A stretch of DNA of 64,000 bases from Ornithinibacillus californiensis (GCF_001038485.1 NZ_LDUE01000021.1:169200-233199), one strand, 5' to 3'; counted from the first letter of the stretch, positions 9,744-19,862 are shown. The notes: generated by a model from the sequence alone, not told the origin. Numbers and translations are program-made.

Positions 9744-11438
9744 TTATTCGATGTAAGCCCACTTAAGTTGAACTCCACCAAGTCCAGATACTTCGATACC
9801 TTTGACTTTCTCATTAGAAGTCCAAACGTTTGTGTAGAAGTAAATTGGTGAAATCGGCATAGCATCCATGAAGATTGCTTCTGCATCTTTTAAGATTTGT
9901 TCACGTGCAGCTGCGTCAGTTTCAGTTCTAGATGCAGCTAGCAACTCTTGGTACTCAGCATCTTCCCAATTGGTGTAGTTGTTTCCACCAACTGCTTGGA
10001 AAATTTCTAGGAAGTTGATGGCATCGTTAAAGTCTGCAAGCCAACCCATACGTCCTACTTGGAAGTCGCCAGATCCCATGGAATCTAGGTAAACATTCCA
10101 CTCTTCATTACTAAGTGTTACATCAACACCAAGGTTTTGAATCCACATATCTTGTACCGCTTGTGCAATAACAGCATGTGCTTCACTTGTATTGTAAGAA
10201 AGAGTAATTGGTGGTAATTCATCCAAACCAAGCTCTTCTAATCCTGCTTCTAGGTGTTCTTTTGCAGTTTCAACATCATTATCTGCAAAGTAACCTTCAT
10301 TGTTCTCTTCAAAAATTGATGGAGGAACTAAAGCCATTGCTGGTTGTTGTCCACCCTTTGTAATGTTCTCAACAATACCTGTACGGTTAATCGCTAAAGC
10401 AAATGCTTTACGGATATTTTCATTGTTGAATGGTTCTGCTTCTGTATTGAATGCATAGTAGTAAACACCAGCAAGAGATGAAATGTTTAATGTTTCATCT
10501 TCTAATAGAGAAGGAATAGCTGCTAATGGTACTGAGTCATAAGGTGATCCAACCCAATCCAATTCACCAGCATTAAACATTTCTAGTGCCGTATTTTCAT
10601 CATCTACCATGAACATGTTAACTGTTTCCAGTTTTACAGTATCTGCATCCCAGTAATCAGCATTCTTTTTAAGTACTACTTTATTTTTGTGCTCCCAAGT
10701 ATCTAATGTGAACGGACCGTTTGTTACATAGTCGTCACCAGCATCAAGTGCCCACTCAGGATTAGCTTCTGCAACCGCTTTGTTTACAGGGTAGTAAGTA
10801 TAGAAAGCTGTTAAATCTAAGAAATATGGAGTTGGTTGTGCTAATGTAACTTCTAGTGTCTTCTCATCTAGAGCTTTCACACCAACATCATCTAATGAGC
10901 CGCCTTCTTCTTTCGCAGCTTGAGCTCCTTTAATTACATATAGCTGATAAGAGTAGTCAGTATCAGCATTAGCAGGGTCTAATACCCATTTCCATGCAAA
11001 TTCAAAGTCATTTGCAGTAACAGGGTCACCATTTGACCAAACTGCATCGTCACGGATAGTGAATGTATACGTTAATAAATCGTCAGAAACCTCAGGCTCA
11101 CCTGCAGCCATAGCCGGTTCTACTTCACCATCATTGTTAATACGCATTAATCCTTCAAATACTTGGTCTAGAATTGCACCAGAAGTTGTATCTGTTGCTG
11201 TTCCAGGGTGTAATGAAGGTGGCTCTGTTCTAATGTTTACATTTAATACTTGCTCTACATCTCCAGAGTCGCCACCGGCTTCTTCATCTTCTGTACCGCC
11301 AGTTTCGCCTCCGTTTTCTTCAGTTCCTGGATCTTTGCTATCTCCACCATTAGCTTCTTCATCATCGCCACAAGCAGTTAGAAATAAGCCCATAGCTAAA
11401 ACAAGAACTAGTAGTAATGACCACTTTTTAAACTTCAT
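9744..11438 (-). CDS. oppA: Oligopeptide-binding lipoprotein OppA (second operon)
   Basis: Lipid-anchored peptide receptor of 564 residues, SBP family 5. The lipobox LTAC places the lipidated Cys at residue 23. An unusually long Gly/Asp/Glu linker (about residues 24-62) follows, typical of salt-adapted exported proteins. The binding domain carries LTYTFTIRDDAVWSNGDPVTANDFEFAW-type sequence and ends with GVQLKWAYIE. ATG follows GGGAGGT. First gene of oppABCDF; a TATAAT lies at 11509-11514 upstream. Confidence 0.94.
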   Translation of the reverse strand: MKFKKWSLLLVLVLAMGLFLTACGDDEEANGGDSKDPGTEENGGETGGTEDEEAGGDSGDVEQVLNVNIRTEPPSLHPGTATDTTSGAILDQVFEGLMRINNDGEVEPAMAAGEPEVSDDLLTYTFTIRDDAVWSNGDPVTANDFEFAWKWVLDPANADTDYSYQLYVIKGAQAAKEEGGSLDDVGVKALDEKTLEVTLAQPTPYFLDLTAFYTYYPVNKAVAEANPEWALDAGDDYVTNGPFTLDTWEHKNKVVLKKNADYWDADTVKLETVNMFMVDDENTALEMFNAGELDWVGSPYDSVPLAAIPSLLEDETLNISSLAGVYYYAFNTEAEPFNNENIRKAFALAINRTGIVENITKGGQQPAMALVPPSIFEENNEGYFADNDVETAKEHLEAGLEELGLDELPPITLSYNTSEAHAVIAQAVQDMWIQNLGVDVTLSNEEWNVYLDSMGSGDFQVGRMGWLADFNDAINFLEIFQAVGGNNYTNWEDAEYQELLAASRTETDAAAREQILKDAEAIFMDAMPISPIYFYTNVWTSNEKVKGIEVSGLGGVQLKWAYIE

Positions 11439-11508
11439 GTTTGTAGACCTCCCTATTTTTTAAAGTTCTAACAATTCAAGACAGTCTAAATCTTGAACTT
11501 GTTTTATC

Positions 11509-11532
11509 ATTATACAACCTATTCAAAAAATT
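11509..11532 (-). promoter_or_regulatory. Candidate promoter and weak CodY-like site of second opp operon
   Basis: On the minus strand a -10 TATAAT occupies 11509-11514. Just upstream, 11518-11532 reads AATTTTTTGAATAGG, about 11 of 15 matches to the CodY consensus. No good -35 is seen. The call is tentative. Confidence 0.3.
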
Positions 11533-11666
11533 TTCATCCCCTTTTTTAAAAAATTTAATGAATTGCTACTAATTTATGTATTTTAATATAACGAAATAAT
11601 TGGTTTATAGGAATTTATTGTATATTTAAAATGGTACAAAAGATATAGATTACTAGAAATAAAAAA

Positions 11667-11709
11667 AGCCTATTCCCCTAATTATATTTATGAATTAGGG
11701 AAATAGACC
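11667..11709 (-). terminator. Terminator of ypuA-like gene
   Basis: A stem of about 16 pairs (CTATTTCCCTAATT with its complement, one or two mismatches) is followed on the minus strand by seven T residues. It ends the transcript of the DUF1002 gene. Confidence 0.85.
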
Positions 11710-11730
11710 TTATTTAATAGAATGGATTTA

Positions 11731-12639
11731 TTAACCAAATAGATTCGCAAAAAACTTTCCTATCGCATCAAACAGCTGCTTAAAAAAGTTTCCGACACTA
11801 TCCCAAAAGCCCTCATCCGCGAGAATTTCTTCCAGTTGATCTTGAACCTTTGAGGCAATATCATTTAATTGATTTTTCACTTGATCAAAATCAATGTTTA
11901 GATTACGCATTTTCTCAAATAAATTAATTAATAATTGACGATCTTCTTCACTCAATGATATCTCCAACTTTTCCAGCTGTTCTTGAACTATCCTTTCAAT
12001 ATCATCTATCGATGCAGGATTTTGCTCGGCAATGGCTTGTTTAATTTGTGTAATTAATTCACTAACTTGTTCGTTCGTCAGACCAGCATCTTTCACAAGC
12101 TCTGTAGCGATATTAAGCTCCTCATTAGCAAGGCTCATTCGCTCCTTGTCAAGTTCTACCCCTTCCGCATCGTATGCTTTGTAAATTCCTGTTAATGCGG
12201 AATGGCCCGTTACCTTAACAGGAGAAGCCACAACAACGGTCGCATTTTCTACCCCTGCCGTTAATAATGCATTGGCATACATTTCATTAGTTACTTCTGT
12301 AATATTCTCTGGCGTAACGATGGACACAGTGAGACCTGTTCCTTTTTCCTCCATCGTAATCTTCGCGGAGGAGAACATTCTAGAATTTGGGTTTCCACCA
12401 ATGTACTTTTCTAAATCCTCACCTGTAACTGTATATTCATCTACCATTTCTGGATTGGTAACTTCTAGGAGTTCTTCTGTCTGTGCTTTTTGCTCATCTG
12501 TTAAGTTCCCCCCGTATACAACAATTGGAACGCCTAACTTTTCATTTATCGCTTCATCAGCACTCACTGGTATAACAAAGGCTGCTAACAAACTAAGAAT
12601 CAACGCAAAATAAGTTACTATTTTTACAGAATGCTTCAT
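11731..12639 (-). CDS. ypuA: DUF1002 exported protein, YpuA-like
   Basis: Secreted or wall-associated protein of unknown function, 302 residues. A signal peptide ends at VSA-DE (about residue 27). The DUF1002 domain follows (IVVYGGNLTDEQ, GLTVSIVTPENITEVT, NALLTAGVENATVVVASPVKVTGHSALTGIYKA). The C-terminal 120 residues are acidic, helical and end with an aromatic amphipathic tail (FFKQLFDAIGKFFANLFG). The start at 12639 has GGAG 8 bases upstream. Single gene with its own terminator. Confidence 0.85.
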   Translation of the reverse strand: MKHSVKIVTYFALILSLLAAFVIPVSADEAINEKLGVPIVVYGGNLTDEQKAQTEELLEVTNPEMVDEYTVTGEDLEKYIGGNPNSRMFSSAKITMEEKGTGLTVSIVTPENITEVTNEMYANALLTAGVENATVVVASPVKVTGHSALTGIYKAYDAEGVELDKERMSLANEELNIATELVKDAGLTNEQVSELITQIKQAIAEQNPASIDDIERIVQEQLEKLEISLSEEDRQLLINLFEKMRNLNIDFDQVKNQLNDIASKVQDQLEEILADEGFWDSVGNFFKQLFDAIGKFFANLFG

Positions 12640-12873
12640 TTTCACAGCTCCTTCACCTCTTAATTTCAAACTACTTGTCTATCAAAATATTAGATTATTA
12701 CTTTGATTATACCCATTATGAAAAAAATAACACCTTTTAACTAGGAAATCATTAACACTTCCAATTTATTTCGGTATCCGTTATATTATATTTAGACTAA
12801 CGAAATATTTAACAGAAAGAAGGCTATATCGATCAGTACTGTAAACTTCAATGTAAAACGTAATTTAGTTATT

Positions 12874-14073
12874 ATGTGGTTTGCTAACTTTTTTATTGCT
12901 GGCAGCACCACGATGGTTATTCCTTTTCTATCCTTGTATATTGACTCCTTTGGTCAATACTCAGATGTTTATGTTCAAAACTGGGCTGGGTGGGTGTTCT
13001 TAGTAACCTTTATCGCAGCTTTTATTTTTGCACCTTTATGGGGTAGAGTTGGGGATAAATACGGACGGAAGAAACTATTAATCTTCTTTGCTAGTGGAAT
13101 TGGTGTCTCAGTGTTCCTAATGGGATTCGCTACGAATGTTTGGCAATTATTTATCTTACGTCTTTTTATGGGAATCTTTACTGGATTTATTCCGATGTCA
13201 CAGGCACTTATTGCGACACAAACACCTAGAAATATAGCAGGAAGAGTATTAGGAACGCTTCAAACTGGTAGCATTACTGGATCCCTTATGGGTCCGCTCT
13301 TAGGCGGAGCATTAGCCGATGCTTTTGGCTATTCCACTACCTTTAAATGGGTTTCTATCGCTATTATTGTATCAGCACTCATTGTTCTATTTGGAGTAAA
13401 AGAGCAGCGATTAGTGCATGCTGAAGATAAAGATCATAAAGCTTATTCACGAAAAGAAGTCATCCTACACATTGTAAGACATCCTGTTTTACTTGTTGTG
13501 ATGTTGATTTCTGCTCTTGTGCAAATTGCTCATTTCAGTGTGCAACCAATTCTCTCTTTATATGTAGAAGAAATTCACGGTCCTGCAAATATTGCATTAT
13601 TCTCTGGTATTGCATTTTCTGCAGCCGGTGTAGGTAATCTATTAATGACACGAAAATGGGGAAAACTAGGTGACCAGTATGGTTACATTAAATTCCTCAT
13701 CTTACTGTTATTTATGGCAGGTATTGTTTATATACCAGGAGCCTTCGTTACTTCAATTTGGCAACTCGTTATTGTTCGCTTCTTGTTAGGAATATCCATT
13801 GGTGGTATTATTCCATTACGAATCGCATATATTCGTCAAGAAGCTCCACTATCGATGCAAGGGGAAGTACTTGGCTATAATACCAGTCTACGATTCTTAG
13901 GAAATATCATCGGACCAGCAATCGGAGGACTTATCGCCGGCTTCTACGGCATCTCAACCGTATTCTTCTTCACCAGCGGATTACTACTATTAAGTGGTGT
14001 GTTCTTATTAGTCGCATGGTATAAACATGAATACGCGGATAGTAAGAGTCAGAGCCATTCAACATCACATTGA
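12874..14073 (+). CDS. MFS multidrug efflux transporter
   Basis: Twelve-helix major facilitator pump of at least 399 residues. Motif A appears as GRVGDKYGRKK after helix 2, and a second copy (GKLGDQYGY) in the second half. The annotated ATG at 12874 has no ribosome site and begins inside what should be helix 1. In the same frame an open stretch reaches back to AAAGAAGG at 12816-12823, and at the right distance stands ATC (12832), giving the plausible N-terminus ISTVNFNVKRNLVIMW. The natural start may therefore be ATC or a mutated ATG. Confidence 0.85.
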   Translation: MWFANFFIAGSTTMVIPFLSLYIDSFGQYSDVYVQNWAGWVFLVTFIAAFIFAPLWGRVGDKYGRKKLLIFFASGIGVSVFLMGFATNVWQLFILRLFMGIFTGFIPMSQALIATQTPRNIAGRVLGTLQTGSITGSLMGPLLGGALADAFGYSTTFKWVSIAIIVSALIVLFGVKEQRLVHAEDKDHKAYSRKEVILHIVRHPVLLVVMLISALVQIAHFSVQPILSLYVEEIHGPANIALFSGIAFSAAGVGNLLMTRKWGKLGDQYGYIKFLILLLFMAGIVYIPGAFVTSIWQLVIVRFLLGISIGGIIPLRIAYIRQEAPLSMQGEVLGYNTSLRFLGNIIGPAIGGLIAGFYGISTVFFFTSGLLLLSGVFLLVAWYKHEYADSKSQSHSTSH

Positions 14074-14136
14074 TATTTTAATATGAAAATAAATGTATTT
14101 CTCTTATAAGAGAGGTTGACTAGAATTATGCTCAGA

Positions 14137-14254
14137 GCAGCCAGTATACACGTAGACTCCTGCGGGAGGATAGGCCTAGGTGAGACCCCGCAAGAGCGTT
14201 AGCTCTGAGGAGGCTCACCAGCCGCCCGCGGAAAGCGAAGTGTATACTGGCTGC
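14137..14254. repeat. Palindromic intergenic repeat, copy 1 (CCAGTATACAC type)
   Basis: Perfect 15-base terminal inverted repeats (GCAGCCAGTATACAC at 14137-14151 and its complement at 14240-14254) enclose a GC-rich core with CTCCTGCGGGAGG, GGTGAGACCCCGC and GAGGCTCACCAGCCGCCCGCGG. No protein is encoded. Related copies are at 19996, 27257, 30880, 59468 and 61415. It probably forms a long stem in RNA or a cruciform in DNA. Confidence 0.9.
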
Positions 14255-14296
14255 GGACTCGGTCCAAGAACCAACTTTAAGAATAACCTTTAAAGC

Positions 14297-14324
14297 AGAC
14301 TACGAAGCAATAGTTTCGTAGTCT
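14297..14324 (+). terminator. Stem-loop before MATE gene
   Basis: A perfect 10-base stem (AGACTACGAA at 14297-14306 with 14315-14324) with an 8-base loop lies between the repeat and the MATE gene. The T tail is poor. It may terminate read-through from the MFS gene. Confidence 0.45.
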
Positions 14325-14421
14325 TCCTATTTGGAAAAAATATTGATAAAAAACTCTTTTTATTTTCGCTCCACCGTTGTAAACTAATTCTACTTGTGTA
14401 ATTTAGAAGGAAGGGTATCGT

Positions 14422-15777
14422 TTGAAACAGAACACTACGAAGAATTTAACTTTATTTGCAATTACTTGGCCCATTTCCATTGAAATCTTACTCCATATGT
14501 TAATGGGAAATGCGGATACCTTAATGCTAAGTCAGTACTCTGACAATGCCGTTGCTGCAGTTGGTGTTTCGAATCAGATACTTTCGGTTGTTATTGTCAT
14601 GTTCGGATTTGTCGCTCAAGGAGCTGCTGTTTTAATTGCCCAAAACATCGGTGCAGAAAAACCAAAAACAGCAGGAAAAATTGCTCTTAATGCATTAAGT
14701 ATGAACTTGATCTTTTCACTTCTACTGAGCGTAACCTTATTCTTATGGGCAAAGCCGATCTTAACAATGATGGATTTACCACAAGAGTTAATGGGTGAAG
14801 GACTTGCTTATATACAAATAGTAGGTGGACTTATCTTTGTGCAAGCGCTAATTATGACAACGGGCGCAATCCTTAGAAGCTATGGCCATACAAAAGATAC
14901 CATGATGGTCACCATTGGAATGAATATCTTAAATGTTATTGGAAATTATTTTGTTATATTTGGTCCATTTGGCTTCCCTATTCTTGGTGTAGAGGGAGTT
15001 GCATATTCTACTGCAATTAGCCGTTTTATCGGATTTATCGCATTGGTTATTCTTCTAGTTAAGCGTACGGAAGGTGAACTTCAATTTAGAAATTTATTCC
15101 GTTACGAAAAGAGTCATGTTAAAAGCTTACTTCAAATTGGTATACCATCGGCAGGAGAACAACTATCCTATAATGCTAGTCAAATGGTCATAACATATTT
15201 CGTTGCACAGCTTGGAACAGTTGCCATTACTACGAAAGTTTATACGCAAAATATCATGATGTTTATCTTTTTATTCTCCATCGCAATCGGTCAAGGGACA
15301 CAAATACTCATTGGTCATATGATAGGAGCAGGTAAAATTGAAGATGCGTATGAGCGCGCACTGAAGAGTTTAAAACTTTCTATCTTTATCTCTCTTACAA
15401 CTGCTGGAATCGTATATTTAGTTGCCAAACCATTCTTGGGCATCTTTACGGATAATGGGTCCATTATTGAAGCAGGTACCGTACTATTACTAATGACAAT
15501 TGCACTTGAACCAGGTAGAGCCTTTAACCTCGTCATGATTAGTTCCCTTCGTGCCGCGGGTGACGTTAAATTCCCTGTGTATATTGGTATAATAGTCATG
15601 TGGGGAGTTAGTGTAACATTTGCATGGTTCTTTGGAATCTTCCTTGGTTTGGGCCTAATTGGAATCTGGATTGGATTTATTGCGGATGAATGGCTACGAG
15701 GACTCTTAATGCTAAGACGTTGGAAACAAAGAAGTTGGGTACGAATGAGCTTTGTCAGTAATGAAAAAGAGGCATGA
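14422..15777 (+). CDS. MATE family efflux transporter
   Basis: Multidrug and toxic-compound extrusion pump, 451 residues with twelve membrane segments in two similar halves. The N-terminal motif ITWPISIEILLHMLMGNADTLMLSQ and the second-half start LLQIGIPSAGEQLSYNASQ are typical. It is expected to export cationic compounds using Na+ or H+. Translation starts at TTG 14422 with AGAAGGAAGG upstream. Substrate cannot be told from sequence. Confidence 0.9.
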   Translation: MKQNTTKNLTLFAITWPISIEILLHMLMGNADTLMLSQYSDNAVAAVGVSNQILSVVIVMFGFVAQGAAVLIAQNIGAEKPKTAGKIALNALSMNLIFSLLLSVTLFLWAKPILTMMDLPQELMGEGLAYIQIVGGLIFVQALIMTTGAILRSYGHTKDTMMVTIGMNILNVIGNYFVIFGPFGFPILGVEGVAYSTAISRFIGFIALVILLVKRTEGELQFRNLFRYEKSHVKSLLQIGIPSAGEQLSYNASQMVITYFVAQLGTVAITTKVYTQNIMMFIFLFSIAIGQGTQILIGHMIGAGKIEDAYERALKSLKLSIFISLTTAGIVYLVAKPFLGIFTDNGSIIEAGTVLLLMTIALEPGRAFNLVMISSLRAAGDVKFPVYIGIIVMWGVSVTFAWFFGIFLGLGLIGIWIGFIADEWLRGLLMLRRWKQRSWVRMSFVSNEKEA

Positions 15778-15847
15778 ATATTGAAATCATGTTCAGGCAA
15801 TGCTATCATTCAATCATTCCATTTATATGTGAAAGAAAGTGATTATT

Positions 15848-16093
15848 ATGGGTATTGTGGTCGTTGAGATTTGTGATGGAAACACAATTACTACAATAAA
15901 TATAGAAGAAATCTTGGAGAAAGAGTTCCCCGAGGTTGCTGTACTAACGAGTGACTGTTTATCTTTTTGTGGTCTATGTCGAGTAAAGCCTTATGCACTT
16001 GTCAACAATAGACGTATTTTTGGCAAAACGCCCGAGGAATGTCTTGATAAAATTCGTACAGCGATAAAAGAAGAACTAGCCGTTTATCAATAA
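15848..16093 (+). CDS. DUF1450 small protein, YuzB-like
   Basis: An 81-residue cytoplasmic protein with the family pattern VEICDGN ... LTSDCLSFCGLCRVKPYALVNNRRIFGKTPEE. Four cysteines, three of them in CLSFCGLC, suggest a metal or redox site, but the role of the family is unknown. The ribosome site is weak (AAAGTGAT); GTG at 15839 is an alternative start. The gene follows the MATE pump by 70 bases and may be co-transcribed. Confidence 0.75.
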   Translation: MGIVVVEICDGNTITTINIEEILEKEFPEVAVLTSDCLSFCGLCRVKPYALVNNRRIFGKTPEECLDKIRTAIKEELAVYQ

Positions 16094-16157
16094 GGCTAGT
16101 TCTTTTTATTTCTATTTTATTCGACATCTTTTATTACCCAGGAAATAATTTGTCGGA

Positions 16158-17330
16158 TTATAGGCTCGCTTTGAATATAGCTATGGAATCTTCCTTCGTT
16201 AACTTCTTAAAGTTACCATATTCTGGTCTAGCAACGACTGTCTTTTCCGCCATTAACTCTACGGTACTTTCATCGATCTCGTAGTCGGCTAGTTTCGCTG
16301 GTGCACCAATACTATTCCAGAACTCACATAGCTTATCGATTCCTTCAAGCGCAATCTCCATATCGGTCTTCCCTTCCTCTTTCACTTGGAAGACGCGGAT
16401 AGCAAGTTGCTTAAATCTTGAAACGTTTCCTTCATCTAATACATGCTTCATCCAATTCGGGAATAAGATAGCTAGTCCGCCACCATGCGGAATATCGTGC
16501 ACAGCACTTACAGCGTGTTCCAGGTTATGGGTTGCCCAGTCTCCTTGGTATCCCATATTTAGCATATTGTTTAATGCTAACGTTCCTGCAAGCATTATTG
16601 TTTCTCGCAGCTCATAATTTTCAAGATCCTCTACTAGCTTCGGTCCATTTTCCATAACCGTGATTAGTATGGATTCACAAAAACGGTCTTGGATTGGCGT
16701 ATTCGTAGTTTGATGGAAATAATGCTCCAATACATGTGACATCATGTCGACAATACCGTAAATGGTTTGGTCTTTCGGCACAGAAAACGTATTTGTTGGA
16801 TCAAGTATTGAAAACTTCGGATACGTATATGGTGCTGCTCCCCATCCGTGCTTTTCATTTGTTTCCCAATTAGTAATAACGGAACCACTATTCATTTCAG
16901 ATCCTGTTGCAGATAGAGTTAATACCGTTCCAAATGGCAATGCATCATTTGCACTCTCCTTTTTCGTAACGATATCCCACATATCTACATCTGTTTTCGC
17001 ACCTACGGCAATGGCTTTGGTACAATCTATCGTACTTCCACCACCAACTGCTAAAATAAATTCAATTCCCTCGTTCTTACAAATCTCAACCCCTTTACGA
17101 ACGGTTGAAATCCTTGGGTTAGGCTCTACACCAGAAAGCTCAAATACTTCAGCATCCATCTCTGCTAATTTTGCTATCACTTGGTCATAGATACCATTCC
17201 GTTTAATGCTTCCTCCACCATATACAATTAGCACTTTGCGACCGTATTGCTTTACCTGTTCTGGAAGAGCATCTAACTGACCTTTCCCAAATATTAATTT
17301 CGTTGGATTATAGTATGTAAAATTATTCAA
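16158..17330 (-). CDS. Iron-containing alcohol dehydrogenase, butanol dehydrogenase type
   Basis: NAD(P)-dependent oxidoreductase of 390 residues, related to YugJ/YugK and BdhA of clostridia. The nucleotide-binding [13 protein letters not shown] motif is at about residue 95. Metal ligands are visible in MSHVLEHYF and in [18 protein letters not shown]. It probably reduces aldehydes to alcohols. The TTG start at 17330 has AAGGAGGT upstream and lies 14 bases after ridA, so both form one operon, which fits a role in removing reactive carbonyls. Confidence 0.88.
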   Translation of the reverse strand: MNNFTYYNPTKLIFGKGQLDALPEQVKQYGRKVLIVYGGGSIKRNGIYDQVIAKLAEMDAEVFELSGVEPNPRISTVRKGVEICKNEGIEFILAVGGGSTIDCTKAIAVGAKTDVDMWDIVTKKESANDALPFGTVLTLSATGSEMNSGSVITNWETNEKHGWGAAPYTYPKFSILDPTNTFSVPKDQTIYGIVDMMSHVLEHYFHQTTNTPIQDRFCESILITVMENGPKLVEDLENYELRETIMLAGTLALNNMLNMGYQGDWATHNLEHAVSAVHDIPHGGGLAILFPNWMKHVLDEGNVSRFKQLAIRVFQVKEEGKTDMEIALEGIDKLCEFWNSIGAPAKLADYEIDESTVELMAEKTVVARPEYGNFKKLTKEDSIAIFKASL

Positions 17331-17344
17331 CGACTTCTACCTCC

Positions 17345-17722
17345 TTATGACTTAACTACTATAGCATCTATTTCTACTAGTACGTCCTTTGGCAAGCGAC
17401 TTACTTCGATTGTCGCGCGTGCTGGATATGGCTTTTGAAGATAGCTACCATAAATCTCATTAACCGTTGCAAAATCGTCCATCGACGCTAAGTAAATCGT
17501 GAACTTCACAACATCTGAAAAGTTTGCCTCAGCTTCTTCTAGTATATGCTTTAGATTATCCATCACCTGTTTAGTTTGTGCTTCAATCCCCGCTACAACC
17601 TCACCAGTTTCTGGATTAATGCCAATTTGTCCGGATACAAACACTAAGTTACTCGCTCCAATTGCTTGTGAATATGGTCCGATTGCAGCAGGAGCTTTAT
17701 CTGTGAAGATTTCTTTTACCAT
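17345..17722 (-). CDS. ridA: RidA family enamine/imine deaminase
   Basis: A 125-residue trimeric cytoplasmic enzyme that hydrolyses reactive enamines such as 2-aminoacrylate. Visible signatures are AIGPYSQAI, VFVSGQIG and the C-terminal block YPARATIEVSRLPKDVLVEIDAI, including the Arg that binds the substrate carboxylate. ATG follows AAGGAGGAAT. First gene of the ridA-dehydrogenase operon. Confidence 0.93.
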   Translation of the reverse strand: MVKEIFTDKAPAAIGPYSQAIGASNLVFVSGQIGINPETGEVVAGIEAQTKQVMDNLKHILEEAEANFSDVVKFTIYLASMDDFATVNEIYGSYLQKPYPARATIEVSRLPKDVLVEIDAIVVKS

Positions 17723-17782
17723 GTCTATTCCTCCTTATAATCATCTGACTAAATCATAACGTTTTTTACCACTCATATCCAA

Positions 17783-18379
17783 TTATTGAGAAGCCTTTAT
17801 TTCCTCTAAATAGCCCATGACAGCTTGCACATAATAGATATCTCCGTAACAAGCATTATACTGTTTTGCTTCCTCTCTTAAACAGCTATAGATTGACTTA
17901 TCTGTTGCATTTTCATACATCTTTTGCGAAAAAGCAATAGCCGCTTCTTGCGTATATTGGCCCGTAGTCTCATGAACATAATCAATGAAACCTTTCCCAA
18001 AATTATACGATTGAATCGCAAGCTCTACATCGTAGCCTGCTTCTTTTAATGTCTCCGAGAAATAATAGACACCTTGTTTTATGGAAAGATTCGGATCATC
18101 GATACATCCCACTTGTCCACAAAAACTTTCTGATGATTGCATAGGGTCAGTCCCTCTACCGCCAGATTCTTGCATCATCATTGCAAGTAGGACATCCACG
18201 TGTCCTGCAATTCCGTATTCTTCTGCATACTTTTCAACTAGTGGTTTATATTGAAGAACATCTTTACTCACCGTAAGCTCTTGCTCCTCAACTAAAAGTG
18301 AAAACACTAGAAATATCCCAACTAGACCTATAGCAAGATAAAATGTCTGTTTCAACGCTTTTTTTGTTTGTTTTTTCAT
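17783..18379 (-). CDS. Lysozyme-like cell-wall hydrolase, membrane anchored
   Basis: A 198-residue protein with one N-terminal membrane segment (residues 12-30) and an external domain of the bacteriophage-type lysozyme-like family seen in CwlT. The catalytic Glu is likely the E of MMMQESGGRG. Further conserved segments are SIKQGVYYF and AIQSYNFGKGFIDYV. It would cleave glycan strands. Spacing to the ribosome-like GGAG is unusually short. Monocistronic. Confidence 0.8.
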   Translation of the reverse strand: MKKQTKKALKQTFYLAIGLVGIFLVFSLLVEEQELTVSKDVLQYKPLVEKYAEEYGIAGHVDVLLAMMMQESGGRGTDPMQSSESFCGQVGCIDDPNLSIKQGVYYFSETLKEAGYDVELAIQSYNFGKGFIDYVHETTGQYTQEAAIAFSQKMYENATDKSIYSCLREEAKQYNACYGDIYYVQAVMGYLEEIKASQ

Positions 18380-18512
18380 TCTCCATCAACCCACAGTCAA
18401 AAATAAGTTATCCACAAAATCAATAACCTAGATATCAATATTTCGTATATTTTGTCGATTGCCAATACAAAATATTGCGTTTATCCTCACACTATCCACA
18501 ATTTGTGTATAA

Positions 18513-19862
18513 CTATTCTTGCTTTTTCTGTTTAAACAACACTTTCTCTCGCCATTTACCAAATCGAAAGTAAAGGTATGCAAAAACACTACTAATCATG
18601 AAGCTAACACCCATACCTACTGCAATTCCCGTGTCTCCCATAAACTTAGAGAATATGTAGGTTAGTGGATACCTTAATACCCAAAATGAGATAATATTTA
18701 GAACTAGCACTTGATACATCGCACCAGCTGCTCGAACAACCCCATTTAGAATAAAGTTTATCCCCAGAAACGGATAGCACAAGGCAATGATTTGTAAGTA
18801 TCTCGTTCCGAAACGAACCGCCTCTTCTTCTTGTATAAACAATCGTACCGCATGTTCGGCAAAAAGCACCACCAATAGTCCAATGGCTACCATAACAGCA
18901 AAATTATAAATAACACCTAACCTGGCAATCTTATTTACTCGTTCCCAATTTTGGACACCGATATTCTGCCCAGCCATACTTCCGACCGCTGTACCTAAAG
19001 CATGTGCTGGTAGCATAACAATACTATCTAGTCGTTGGGCAGCACCAAATCCACCTACCGTTGCTGGGCCAAATGATGTTACTACACTCATAATTGCAGC
19101 GGAACCTGCCGAGATGACAGACATTTGTAATCCAGACGGAATTCCTAGATGTAATATCAGCTTGATTTCCTGCCACCTTGGTAATTTCGGAATCGTAAAT
19201 GGTGCGAGCTTCTTCCTTAATACATGGTAGATTCCATATAGAAATGCAACACCTTGGGAAATGATGGTTGCAAATGCAGCCCCTTGTATTCCAAAATCAA
19301 ACACAGCTATAAAAAGAGGATCCATTACCACATTAAGCAGGACAGCAACGGAAACAAAACGTAATGGCGTTTTACTATCCCCTAGTGCTCGTAAAACGGT
19401 ACTAATAAAGTTATAACCAAATAGAAATAACATTCCTAGAAAATTAATCTGTAAGTAGGAAGTAGCTAAATCTAATATCTCCACTGGAGTTCCTAATAGA
19501 TTTAATAAAGCTTCTGCAAAGATAAACCCAATTGCCCCTAAAGACACAGCCATGATGGAAAGCAATACGATAAAGGCATTTAAATATCGCTTCAAGCCTT
19601 CAGTATTCTTTTTCCCTTTTTGTTGGGAGAGAATGGTTAATGCCGCATTATTTAAACCAATAATAAATGATAATACGGTAAAAATGATTGTACCAGAAAT
19701 TGCAATGGCACCTAAAGCATCTGCTCCAAGTAAATTACCTACCCACAAACTATCTACTAATTGATAGGAGGTTTGCAGTAGATTCGCCAGCATGATTGGG
19801 CCAGAAAAAACCATTAGCTGTCTCCATATATTCCCTTGTGTAAAGTCATGTTGTTTCTTCAC
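18513..19862 (-). CDS. MATE family efflux transporter, YpnP-like
   Basis: Twelve-helix MATE pump of 449 residues. The N-terminus TQGNIWRQLMVFSGPIMLANLLQTSYQLVDSLWVG is very like YpnP of Bacillus subtilis. The second half starts with ILHLGIPSGLQMSV. Starts at GTG 19862 with GAAGGG upstream. It is unrelated in close sequence to the MATE gene at 14422. Substrate unknown. Confidence 0.88.
   Translation of the reverse strand: MKKQHDFTQGNIWRQLMVFSGPIMLANLLQTSYQLVDSLWVGNLLGADALGAIAISGTIIFTVLSFIIGLNNAALTILSQQKGKKNTEGLKRYLNAFIVLLSIMAVSLGAIGFIFAEALLNLLGTPVEILDLATSYLQINFLGMLFLFGYNFISTVLRALGDSKTPLRFVSVAVLLNVVMDPLFIAVFDFGIQGAAFATIISQGVAFLYGIYHVLRKKLAPFTIPKLPRWQEIKLILHLGIPSGLQMSVISAGSAAIMSVVTSFGPATVGGFGAAQRLDSIVMLPAHALGTAVGSMAGQNIGVQNWERVNKIARLGVIYNFAVMVAIGLLVVLFAEHAVRLFIQEEEAVRFGTRYLQIIALCYPFLGINFILNGVVRAAGAMYQVLVLNIISFWVLRYPLTYIFSKFMGDTGIAVGMGVSFMISSVFAYLYFRFGKWREKVLFKQKKQE

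Noticed and set aside
15315..15809. 164-codon minus-strand open frame
   Set aside because: Shadow of the MATE gene on the other strand, without a ribosome site or known domain.
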